Below, one piece after another: positions 1-8,743 of a DNA stretch of 33,237 bases. The notes below the pieces were generated by a model. It made no database searches. It saw nothing but the letters and a program-made list of their open reading frames with translations, and was not told where the DNA came from. Source of the DNA: an uncultured beta proteobacterium. Lineage in GTDB: Bacteria > Pseudomonadota > Gammaproteobacteria > Burkholderiales > Burkholderiaceae_C. Made by a program: the position numbers and the translations under genes. The stretch covers positions 1-33,237 of the forward strand of contig CAIJPE010000335.1 in assembly GCA_903822435.1 (NCBI GenBank). Direction: 5' to 3'. Numbering within the stretch: the first letter of the stretch is position 1; every line of letters begins with the position of its first letter.

Positions 1-238
1 AGTCGCGGGCGCCGGTCAGGCTGTCGCCGGCCTGCTTTGCGCTCCCGCGCAGCACCACGCCCAGGCCCATCTCGCGCCGGCGGCCGCTCGGGCTGGTGTA
101 CCGGAACACCCACGACACCGAATCACCGCGGGCCCGCATGAGCAACCCGCCGCCGTCGTTGTGATCGCCGTCGTGGGCAGCCTGAACCTGCTTCACCGTC
201 AAAAGGTGGAGCGTTCCTGTCGTCCGTTTCCCTGCCAT
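1..238 (-). CDS. Tyrosine recombinase (integrase), N-terminal part only
   Basis: Reading left from an ATG at 238, an open frame of 79 codons runs off the window edge. The visible part has the arm-DNA-binding (DUF4102 type) fold of phage and island integrases: an early LTVKQVQAA segment, then GGGLLMRA (about residues 29-36), SWVFRYTSPSGRRREMGLG (about 43-61). This pattern matches the start of P4/prophage integrases. A GGGAG ribosome binding site lies about 9 bases before the ATG. The catalytic domain (R-H-R-Y residues) lies beyond the window, so activity cannot be judged. The gene starts 214 bases from the 3' end of the tmRNA gene and points away from it, which is the classic layout for an element integrated into ssrA. 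The family assignment is seen in the sequence; the island itself is inferred. Confidence 0.85.
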   Translation of the reverse strand, partial: MAGKRTTGTLHLLTVKQVQAAHDGDHNDGGGLLMRARGDSVSWVFRYTSPSGRRREMGLGVVLRGSAKQAGDSLTGARD

Positions 239-250
239 TCCTGATCTCCC

Positions 251-272
251 GTCCGCCAGCCTGTCCGCCAGC
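251..272. repeat. 10-base direct repeat with 12-base period before the integrase gene
   Basis: GTCCGCCAGC occurs at 251-260 and again at 263-272, a perfect tandem spaced by two bases. It sits 13 to 34 bases upstream of the integrase start, next to its ribosome binding site. A 6-base inverted repeat (AGCAGA/TCTGCT) follows at 301-317. Their position would suit control of integrase expression, but this is inference only. Confidence 0.4.
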
Positions 273-340
273 ATCTTCGCTATCCCCCTTCCTGTCCCCC
301 AGCAGATCGCGTCTGCTCGGGGCACTGAAAGGCACGTCTG

Positions 341-450
341 GTGCACGTTAGCGAGGGTAAATCAGGGAAAAACTCAAGTCAAATCAACTACTTACCCGCC
401 TGCACCCTGCACCGTCGCTGCACTGTCGTGCACCTTGGTGAGGGAGTATC
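341..450. repeat. Repeat-rich segment between integrase and ssrA; candidate attachment/arm sites
   Basis: Two 23-base segments, 341-363 and 428-450, are directly repeated with 17 of 23 identical positions; both begin GTGCAC and contain GAGGG followed by ATC. Between them TGCAC recurs at 401, 408, 419 and 429, with a further copy at 342; the last three are spaced 11 and 10 bases, close to one helical turn. The segment ends one base before the tmRNA 3' CCA. Integrases of this family bind short repeated arm sites next to a core inside the RNA gene, so this is a plausible attachment region. No obvious intrinsic terminator for the tmRNA is seen here. Confidence 0.45.
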
Positions 451-451
451 C

Positions 452-825
452 TGGTGGAACCGGGGGGAATCGAACCCCCGTCCGCAAGCCATCGCCGGAC
501 GGTTCTACATGCGTAGCTGTCTGATTTGGATTTAAGTTCCTGTGTCGCGCAGCAGCACGCTACACAGGCCCCGAGTCATTTGGTTTTAGGCCCACCGTGA
601 ATGACTCACGGCAGGACGATCCTATGTGAATGACCTCGCAGTCCTTGGTCTTGCGACCTCAGACCCAGCCCATAGGCCAGCTGTTGCAAGGCTCACCGGT
701 TTTAAGCGGCGAGGGCGTACGTTTGATCGTTCGCAGTTACTTTGTTTCCAGTGGTTTTACGAGCGAACTGGTGCTCGGCATGCCCCGCGCCAACTCAGCA
801 CCCACGTCGAAGCCAAGTCGGTCCC
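452..825 (-). ncRNA. ssrA: tmRNA (SsrA), one-piece
   Basis: Rescues stalled ribosomes by acting first as tRNA-Ala-like acceptor and then as a short mRNA. The mature ends pair perfectly: 5' GGGACCG (825 to 819) with the 3' CGGTTCC before the encoded A-CCA (452-455), giving seven pairs including one G-U. The T-arm GGGGGTTCGATTCCCCC lies next to the 3' end. The tag reading frame is at 734 to 702 on the minus strand. Length is 374 nt, and it is not the permuted two-piece form found in some betaproteobacteria. It follows the phosphatase gene by 12 bases on the same strand. The 3' end is intact despite the adjoining integrase, as expected when an element restores the target on insertion. Confidence 0.96.
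702..734 (-). other. tmRNA tag-peptide reading frame
   Basis: Starting at the resume codon GCG, the frame reads Ala-Asn-Asp-Gln-Thr-Tyr-Ala-Leu-Ala-Ala and ends at TAA. With the alanine carried by the tmRNA this gives the 11-residue degradation tag. The ALAA end is the signal read by ClpXP-type proteases. The Gln-Thr pair in the middle takes the place of Glu-Asn in E. coli. Confidence 0.93.
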
Positions 826-861
826 AAGCTGAGGAGTTTAGGGCAGATCCAGGAAAGACAA
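825..861 (-). promoter_or_regulatory. Possible ssrA promoter overlapping the end of the upstream phosphatase gene
   Basis: On the minus strand TTGTCT (861-856) and TAAACT (840-835) are separated by 15 bases, with the tmRNA 5' end 9 bases after the second box. The TAA of that box is also the stop codon of the upstream phosphatase gene. The spacing is short and the match is only moderate, so this is a weak candidate; processing from a longer transcript is equally possible. Confidence 0.25.
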
Positions 862-1521
862 GAGCTCACCCGGTTCAGCCAGCACACGATCGGCGCCCCA
901 GTCGTGAACGGGTGCGCCCGGGCCGAGGTAGCCCCAGGACGCGGCCCAGGCCGTCATGCCCGCAGACTTGCCCGCGAGCACGTCGCGCGGATCGTCGCCG
1001 ATGTACACGCAGGCCTGGGGCGGCATGCCCAGGCGGCGGGCGGCCTCGAGCAGCGGTGCCGGGTGCGGCTTGGTATGCGGGGTGCTGTCGCCACACACCA
1101 GGGCTGCGGCGCCGGGCAACAGGCCCAGGGCGCGGGCCATGGGCTCTGCGAAACGCGCGGCCTTGTTGGTGACGATGCCCCAGGGCACACCCTGGCGGCC
1201 CAACGCCGCCAGCAGCGGCGGCACGCTGGCAAACACCTGCGTCTGCAACAGCATGCGCGTCTCGTACAGATCGAGGAACTCGTCGCGCAGGGCCTCGTAG
1301 CCCGGCTCGCCCGGCCGGGCGCCCAGGCCGGCGCCCAGCATGCCGCGCGCGCCCGATCCGGCGTGGGGCCGCAGCAACTCGTACGGCACGGGATCCATCG
1401 CGCGCAGGCCACGCATCTGGTTGAGCGCGCCAGCCAGGTCGGGCGCGCTGTCGATCAAGGTGCCGTCCAGGTCGAACAGCACCGCGGCCAGTCGCGGCAG
1501 GGACGCCCCGGCGTGGCTCAC
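838..1521 (-). CDS. gph: HAD phosphatase, phosphoglycolate phosphatase / MupP family
   Basis: A 227-residue haloacid-dehalogenase-type phosphatase. Motif I is FDLDGT near residue 17 (nucleophile and acid/base Asp), motif II is the Thr of VTNK, the motif III Lys is in HTKPHP, and motif IV is GDDPRD. It starts with GTG at 1521, and its start overlaps the ubiG stop by four bases (GTGA), so translation is probably coupled. It would usually be labelled phosphoglycolate phosphatase. However, in Pseudomonas the homologue beside ubiG is MupP, which dephosphorylates N-acetylmuramic acid 6-phosphate in cell-wall recycling. The segments RFAEP, GDDPRD and WGAD fit that branch as I remember it. HAD phosphatase is certain; the substrate is not. 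Confidence 0.93.
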   Translation of the reverse strand: MSHAGASLPRLAAVLFDLDGTLIDSAPDLAGALNQMRGLRAMDPVPYELLRPHAGSGARGMLGAGLGARPGEPGYEALRDEFLDLYETRMLLQTQVFASVPPLLAALGRQGVPWGIVTNKAARFAEPMARALGLLPGAAALVCGDSTPHTKPHPAPLLEAARRLGMPPQACVYIGDDPRDVLAGKSAGMTAWAASWGYLGPGAPVHDWGADRVLAEPGELLSFLDLP

Positions 1522-2219
1522 GCCGGCTTGCGGCAGGCGACCAGGTAGTTCACGCTGGTGTTGCCAGACAGCGAGTACCGGCGCGTGAGCGGGTTGTATT
1601 CCATGCCCCTGCTGCCCTGCAGCGTCAGCCCGGCCTCACGGGCCCAGCGGGCGAGTTCGCTCGGGCGAATGAATCGAGCGTACTCGTGGGTGCCCTTGGG
1701 CAGCAATCGCAGCACGTATTCGGCGCCGATGATGGCGAAGAGGAAGGACTTCGGGTTGCGGTTCAAGGTGGAGAAGAACACCCAGCCGCCGGGCTTGGCC
1801 AAGGTGGCGCAGGCCTGCACCACGGCCGCAGGATCGGGCACGTGCTCGAGCATCTCCATGCAGGTGACCACGTCGAAGGTGCCCGGCCGCTCGGCGGCCA
1901 GGGCTTCGGTGGCGATTTCGCGGTAGTCCAGGTTGGCCACGCCGGCTTCCAGCGCGTGAAGCCGGGCCACGCCCAGAGGCTTGGCGGCCAGGTCGATGCC
2001 CGTCACCTGGCCGGCGCGCCTGGCCATGGCCTCGGCCAGGATGCCTCCGCCACAACCCACGTCGAGCACGGTCTTGCCGCGCAAGGCCGCCAACTCGTCG
2101 ATCCACTCCAGCCGCAAGGGGTTGATCTGGTGCAGAGGGCGGAATTCACTCTCGGGGTCCCACCACTTGTGGGCCAGTTCGCTGAATTTGGCGAGCTCTT
2201 GTGCGTCGGCATTGGTCAT
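1518..2219 (-). CDS. ubiG: Ubiquinone biosynthesis O-methyltransferase UbiG
   Basis: S-adenosylmethionine-dependent enzyme that performs both O-methylations of ubiquinone synthesis in the cytoplasm or at the membrane. The 233-residue form starts at the ATG at 2219 ([20 protein letters not shown]), which matches the usual N-terminus; the frame stays open back to a TTG at 2261, which would add 14 unusual residues. The SAM-binding motif VLDVGCGGG follows at about residues 51-59, and the C-terminal half carries [12 protein letters not shown] and [11 protein letters not shown], both typical of UbiG. It is followed with a four-base overlap by the HAD phosphatase gene. The ompA terminator lies just upstream, so ubiG needs its own promoter in 2220-2290; I could not place one convincingly. 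Confidence 0.96.
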   Translation of the reverse strand: MTNADAQELAKFSELAHKWWDPESEFRPLHQINPLRLEWIDELAALRGKTVLDVGCGGGILAEAMARRAGQVTGIDLAAKPLGVARLHALEAGVANLDYREIATEALAAERPGTFDVVTCMEMLEHVPDPAAVVQACATLAKPGGWVFFSTLNRNPKSFLFAIIGAEYVLRLLPKGTHEYARFIRPSELARWAREAGLTLQGSRGMEYNPLTRRYSLSGNTSVNYLVACRKPA

Positions 2220-2291
2220 GCCGCAATGGTACTCAGGATCGGAGAAACCCAGCGCGCGCAAAAAGGCCCCGGCTGTGCGGGGCCCTGGCAG

Positions 2292-2317
2292 AAAAAAGCC
2301 CCGCAGGGGCGGGGCTT
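2292..2317 (-). terminator. Rho-independent terminator after ompA
   Basis: GCCCCGC (2298-2304) pairs with GCGGGGC (2309-2315) around a four-base loop. On the minus strand the hairpin is followed by a run of six T residues (complement of AAAAAA at 2292-2297). It lies 45 to 70 bases beyond the ompA stop and insulates ompA from ubiG. Confidence 0.9.
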
Positions 2318-2361
2318 CTCAGTGAAGCGGCATGGGCGCGAGGCCCACGCCCGGGAACCCA

Positions 2362-3069
2362 TCACTTCTTGGCGCGGGTGCCCACCACTTCGACTTCCAC
2401 GCGACGGTTCTTCGCGCGGCCTTCGCTCGTCTTGTTGTCGGCCACGGGCTGCTTGGAGCCCTTGCCTTCGGTGTAGACGCGGTTCTTCTCGATGCCCTTG
2501 CTCGTCAGGAAGCTCTTGACGGCTTCGGCACGGGCGATCGACAGCTTCTGGTTGTAGCCGTCCTTGCCGACCGAGTCGGTGTGGCCGACGGCGATGATGA
2601 CTTCCAGGTTCACACCCTTGGTCTTGTCCACCAGATCGGCCAGCTTGGCTTGCGCTTCGGGCTTCAGGGCCGACTTGTCGAAGTCGAAGAACGCGTCGGC
2701 TGCGAAGGTGACCTTCTCGGACACCGGGGCCGGAACGACGACCGGGGCGGGCGGGGGCGGGGGCGGGGGAGCGACGGGGGCCGGCGGGGGCGCAACCATC
2801 GGGGCAGGCGCAGGAGCCGGGGGCGGCGGGGGCGGCGGCTTCAGGGCACCGTCACAACCCGGATAGGCGGTGGCCGGCGTCCAGCTGGAATCGCGCCAGC
2901 ACAGCTCGTTGGTGCCGTTCATCCAGGGCAGGCCGTCGACACCACGCCATTGGTCGGAACCGTCGGCAGCTTTCAGCTCTGCAGCGGAAGGCATCTGCGC
3001 CATGCTGACCATGGGCACGGCAAGTGCGACGGATGCGAACAGCATCGCCACCTTGTTCAATTTCTTCAT
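2362..3069 (-). CDS. ompA: OmpA-family outer membrane protein with proline-rich linker
   Basis: A 235-residue envelope protein that anchors the outer membrane to peptidoglycan. A signal peptide (residues 1-24, ending VSMA) is followed by a short segment with two Cys (NELCWRD...PGCDG), a long linker of Pro and Ala, and a C-terminal OmpA domain of about 110 residues. The OmpA domain has the peptidoglycan-binding pattern (GHTDSVG, then NQKLSIARAEAV). There is no N-terminal eight-strand barrel, as is common for Burkholderiales OmpA-like proteins. I chose the ATG at 3069 because AGGAG precedes it and the signal peptide starts there; a longer frame begins at 3165. It is divergent from gyrA and ends in a strong terminator. 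Confidence 0.95.
   Translation of the reverse strand: MKKLNKVAMLFASVALAVPMVSMAQMPSAAELKAADGSDQWRGVDGLPWMNGTNELCWRDSSWTPATAYPGCDGALKPPPPPPPAPAPAPMVAPPPAPVAPPPPPPPAPVVVPAPVSEKVTFAADAFFDFDKSALKPEAQAKLADLVDKTKGVNLEVIIAVGHTDSVGKDGYNQKLSIARAEAVKSFLTSKGIEKNRVYTEGKGSKQPVADNKTSEGRAKNRRVEVEVVGTRAKK
2743..2844 (+). repeat. Low-complexity G-rich tract inside ompA (codes the Pro-rich linker)
   Basis: On the plus strand runs of three to five G separated by C or short spacers recur from 2743 to 2771 and again to about 2840; on the coding strand these are proline codons. Several G-runs within 30 bases satisfy the usual pattern for a G-quadruplex on the template strand of ompA. The tract is also prone to slippage. 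Confidence 0.7.
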
Positions 3070-3195
3070 GATTCTCCTCTCGAGGAAAGCCGCAGTAGCC
3101 TGCGAAAAGTCCAAAACGACTAGCGTCAAACCGGGCAAATCCCCACAGAACCGGGCACTTACCACAGACGATTCATTGTGCCATAGGGCGTCTGG

Positions 3196-3218
3196 CGGTC
3201 CGTATTTTGGACGGACCG
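3196..3218. promoter_or_regulatory. Perfect inverted repeat in the ompA-gyrA divergent region
   Basis: CGGTCCGT (3196-3203) and ACGGACCG (3211-3218) form perfect 8-base arms around a 7-base AT-rich spacer. The repeat lies about 127 bases upstream of the ompA start and about 113 bases upstream of gyrA. There is no T-run on either side, so a terminator is unlikely; a protein-binding site or a DNA cruciform is possible. The rest of the 262-base region (3070-3331) shows only a TAGAAT box at 3269-3274, which could be the gyrA -10 element. Confidence 0.45.
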
Positions 3219-3268
3219 GGGCGCCTGCCCGTGGCCGATGTTGCGTGGCCGCGACAGGCCCCGACCCG

Positions 3269-3274
3269 TAGAAT
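3269..3274 (+). promoter_or_regulatory. Candidate gyrA -10 box
   Basis: TAGAAT matches five of six bases of the sigma-70 -10 consensus and lies 57 bases before the gyrA ATG. No good -35 box lies at the normal distance; TTGCGT at 3241 is 22 bases away. Confidence 0.3.
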
Positions 3275-3331
3275 CGACGGCGCTACGCAGCGTCACACCC
3301 GGCGCCGAGCCCTTTTCATACCCCTGCCCGC

Positions 3332-5967
<2,636 letters not shown>

Positions 5968-5971
<4 letters not shown>

Positions 5972-6564
5972 TGCGCAAGGTGTTGTTGATCGTCGCTGCG
6001 CTCGCCGCTGGCGGGCTGGCAGGGGCGCAGACGGCGCCTTCGCCATCGTCGCCGGCGAAGAAGGAACTGATCGCCCGCGTGCTGGCGATCCAGCAACCGG
6101 GCATCGAGGCCATGGCCCGCGGCCTGGCCGAAGAGCCGGCCAAGGTGCTGATGCAGCAGGCCGCCCAGGCCTTGCGCAACCTGCCGCCCGAGCGGCGCGA
6201 GGCGGTGGCCCGCGACATCGAGGCCGACCTGCGCAAGTACGTGGAAGATGTGGGGCCCATCGTTCGAGACAAGGCCGTCAAGCTCACGCCCACCACCGTG
6301 GGTGCGTTGCTCGAAGAGCGCTTCAGCGAAGACGAGCTCAAGCAGATCCTGGCGCTGCTGGAATCCCCGGTGAACAAGAAGTTCCAGGCGCTGGCCCCCG
6401 AGTTGCAGCGCTCGCTGGGCGAAAAGCTCGTGGCCGAGACCCGCCCCGAGGTCGAACCCAAGGTCCGCGCGCTCGAGAAATCCATCAACGGCCGTCTGGC
6501 AGGCCCGGCCGGCGCGGCCAGTGCCGCGCCCAAGGCAGCCCCCACCGCGCCCAAGAAGCAGTGA
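5968..6564 (+). CDS. Exported DUF2059-like protein
   Basis: A 198-residue protein with a clear signal peptide ([20 protein letters not shown], cleavage near residue 20), so it is probably periplasmic. The mature part is helical and charged. The C-terminal half contains [20 protein letters not shown], the pattern of DUF2059 proteins, whose function is unknown. It ends in an Ala/Pro/Lys tail. It overlaps gyrA upstream by four bases (ATGA) and pheA downstream by four bases (GTGA), so it sits inside a tightly packed transcription unit. Two adjacent ATG codons (5968 and 5971) could start it. No enzymatic motif is visible. Confidence 0.85.
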
Positions 6565-7697
6565 CGCCGCACGACGAACCCTCGCAGCCGGAAGACCCGC
6601 CGGCGGCCCCCGCGCACGGCGGGCTGCAGGCACTGCGCCTGCAGATCGACGCCGTCGACCGCGAACTGCTGGCGCTGCTGAACCGCCGCGCCCGGCTGGC
6701 CCTGGACGTGGGCGAGATCAAGAAGCACGAAGGCTCGGTGGTCTTCCGGCCCGAGCGCGAGGCACAGGTGATCGACGGGCTGAAGTCCGTCAATCCCGGC
6801 CCCTTGCAGAGCACCAGTGTCGCGCCGATCTGGCGCGAGATCATGTCGGCCTGCCGTGCGCTGGAGACCCCGACCCGCGTGGCCTACCTGGGCCCCGCAG
6901 GCACCTTCAGCGAAGAGGCGGCGCTCGGGTTCTTCGGCTCGTCCATCACGCGGCTGCCGTGCGCCAGCATCGACGAAGTGATGCATGCGGCCACTTCGGG
7001 GGCGGCCGACTTCGGCGTCGTGCCGGTCGAGAACTCCACCGAAGGCGTGGTGGCCCGATCGCTCGACCTGTTCCTGACCACGCCCCTGTTCATCATCGGC
7101 GAAACCAGCCTGGTGGTGCGGCAGAACCTGCTGCGCAAGGTCGACCGGCTGGACGGCATCCAGGCCGTCTGCGCCCACCCGCAGGCGCTGGCACAGTGCC
7201 ACCGCTGGCTGAGCCACCACCTGCCCGATGTCGAGCGCCGGCCCGTTTCCAGCAATGCCGAGGGCGCCCGCCTGGCGGCCGCCGACCCGACCCTGGCCGG
7301 CATCGCCAGCGAGCGCGCGGGCCGCGAATACGGCCTGCACGTGGTAGCGCCGGCCATCCAGGACGACCCGCACAACCGCACGCGCTTTGCCATCGTCACG
7401 CACCCGCAGCGACACCCGGCGCCCAAGGCATCGGGCCACGACTGCACGAGCCTCGTGGTGTCGGTGACGAACCGGCCCGGCGCGGTGCACGACATGCTGG
7501 TGCCGCTGAAGACCCACGGCGTCTCGATGAGCCGCTTCGAGTCGCGCCCGGCACGCTCAGGCCAGTGGGAGTACTACTTCTACATCGACGTGCAGGGCCA
7601 CCCCGACGAGCCCCACGTCGAAGCCGCGCTGCGAGAATTGCGCGGCGCCTGCGCCTTCTTCAAGGTCCTCGGCACTTACCCCATCGATGTGCACTGA
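6561..7697 (+). CDS. pheA: Bifunctional chorismate mutase/prephenate dehydratase (P-protein)
   Basis: Converts chorismate to prephenate and then to phenylpyruvate for phenylalanine synthesis. 378 residues. The N-terminal AroQ-type chorismate mutase domain (about 20-105) includes LRLQIDAVDRELLALLNRRA. The prephenate dehydratase domain (about 105-290) includes YLGPAGTFSEEAA, PVENSTEGVV and the NRTRFAIV segment with the catalytic Thr. The C-terminal ACT domain (about 297-378) includes SRFESRPA, the phenylalanine-binding motif, so feedback inhibition is expected. The start is GTG at 6561, overlapping the stop of the preceding gene. In many Burkholderiales serC lies directly upstream; here it is absent. 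Confidence 0.97.
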   Translation: MTPHDEPSQPEDPPAAPAHGGLQALRLQIDAVDRELLALLNRRARLALDVGEIKKHEGSVVFRPEREAQVIDGLKSVNPGPLQSTSVAPIWREIMSACRALETPTRVAYLGPAGTFSEEAALGFFGSSITRLPCASIDEVMHAATSGAADFGVVPVENSTEGVVARSLDLFLTTPLFIIGETSLVVRQNLLRKVDRLDGIQAVCAHPQALAQCHRWLSHHLPDVERRPVSSNAEGARLAAADPTLAGIASERAGREYGLHVVAPAIQDDPHNRTRFAIVTHPQRHPAPKASGHDCTSLVVSVTNRPGAVHDMLVPLKTHGVSMSRFESRPARSGQWEYYFYIDVQGHPDEPHVEAALRELRGACAFFKVLGTYPIDVH

Positions 7698-7700
7698 TAA

Positions 7701-7779
7701 GCCCCCAAGCTCGCTTGCGCTCGCTACCCCCCGAGGGGGCCGTCCGCCAACGGACCGGCAGAGCCGGATCCGTGGCGGG
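7701..7779 (+). repeat. REP-like palindromic element between pheA and tyrA
   Basis: The segment has a GCCCCC...GGGGGC pair (7701-7706 with 7735-7740), a CCCCC/GGGGG hairpin at its right side, and a second imperfect hairpin at 7742-7779 built on CCGGC-AGA-GCCGG. The core with two GCTCGCT copies and CCCCCCGAGGGGG resembles interspersed palindromic repeats that I recall from Comamonadaceae genomes. It may act as a transcription or mRNA-stability boundary between pheA and tyrA. No T-run follows. Confidence 0.6.
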
Positions 7780-7835
7780 AAGCCTGGTCAAATGCCGATG
7801 CCCCGGGCGTCGCGAAGCGCTGTATTGCCACTGAC

Positions 7836-8723
7836 ATGTTCAACCAGCTCGGATTGATCGGTTGCGGGTTGATGGGCGGCAGCTTCGCGCTGGCGCTCAA
7901 GCGCGCGGGGCTGGTCAAGCGCGTCATCGGCTACAGCAAGTCGCCCTCGACCACCGAGCGCGCGAAGAAGCTCGGCGCCATCGACGGCGTGGCCGAATCG
8001 GCGCTGCTGGCGGTCTCGGGTTCGGACATCGTGCTGATCGCCGTGCCGGTGTCGGCCACCGAGACCACTTTCAAGGCGATCCGCCAACTGGTGGAACCGG
8101 GCGTGCTGGTGATGGACGTGGGCAGCACCAAGCGCGACGTGGTGGATGCCGCGCGCCGGGTGCTGCGCGAGCGCATCGGCTCCTTCGTGCCGGCCCATCC
8201 GATCGCGGGCAAGGAGGTCTCGGGCATCCAGAACGCCGACGCCACGCTCTATGCCGGCCGGCAGGTCATCATCACCCCGCTGTCGCAGACGCTGCCCGAA
8301 CTGGTGCAGAAGGCCACCGACGTGTGGTCGGCCATCGGTGCCCAGGTGCTGAAGATGACGCCCGAGAACCACGACGCCGCCTTCGCCGCCGTGAGCCACC
8401 TGCCGCACCTGTTGGCCTTTGCCTACTTCAGCTCGGTCGTCAACCAGCCGGCGGGGCGCGACTATCTGTCGCTGGCAGGGCCGGGTTTTCGCGATTTCAC
8501 GCGCATCGCGGCCAGCAGCCCCGAAACCTGGCGCGACATCCTGGTGGCCAACCGCGAAGAGGTCCTCAAGCAGTCGCAGCGCTTCCGCCATGCCCTGGAT
8601 GCCCTCGAGCACACCCTGCGCGAAGGCAATGCCGATGCGCTGGAAGACCTGATCCGCGGCCCCGCCGAAGGGCGGACCCACTGGCAGATGGGCGCGCGCA
8701 GCCCCGGCGGCGGCAAGACCTGA
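7836..8723 (+). CDS. tyrA: Prephenate dehydrogenase
   Basis: NAD-dependent oxidative decarboxylation of prephenate to 4-hydroxyphenylpyruvate in tyrosine synthesis. 295 residues, a monofunctional enzyme. The Rossmann motif [11 protein letters not shown] is at residues 6-16; the catalytic region [11 protein letters not shown] contains the conserved His, and [11 protein letters not shown] follows. There is no fused chorismate mutase and no obvious ACT domain. It lies 138 bases after pheA, separated by a palindromic repeat, and 20 bases before the aroA-cmk fusion, so it may head a second transcription unit. Confidence 0.96.
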   Translation: MFNQLGLIGCGLMGGSFALALKRAGLVKRVIGYSKSPSTTERAKKLGAIDGVAESALLAVSGSDIVLIAVPVSATETTFKAIRQLVEPGVLVMDVGSTKRDVVDAARRVLRERIGSFVPAHPIAGKEVSGIQNADATLYAGRQVIITPLSQTLPELVQKATDVWSAIGAQVLKMTPENHDAAFAAVSHLPHLLAFAYFSSVVNQPAGRDYLSLAGPGFRDFTRIAASSPETWRDILVANREEVLKQSQRFRHALDALEHTLREGNADALEDLIRGPAEGRTHWQMGARSPGGGKT

Positions 8724-8743
8724 AGCGCCTGGCCGCAGTCCCC

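Noticed and set aside
123-335. 70-codon minus-strand frame over the integrase start
   Set aside because: It lies in another frame than the integrase, is Arg-rich and low-complexity, and has no recognisable domain.
630-1172. Plus-strand frames across the tmRNA gene and the HAD phosphatase
   Set aside because: They overlap a structural RNA and a well-supported gene on the other strand, with Arg/Pro-rich composition and no domain.
7701-7779. Intrinsic terminator for pheA
   Set aside because: Strong hairpins are present but no T-run follows; the multi-hairpin pattern fits a dispersed palindromic repeat better.
7862-8743. N-terminal extension of the AroA-Cmk frame across tyrA
   Set aside because: The frame is open but its translation is Arg/Gly/His-rich shadow of tyrA. 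AroA homology starts near 8744.
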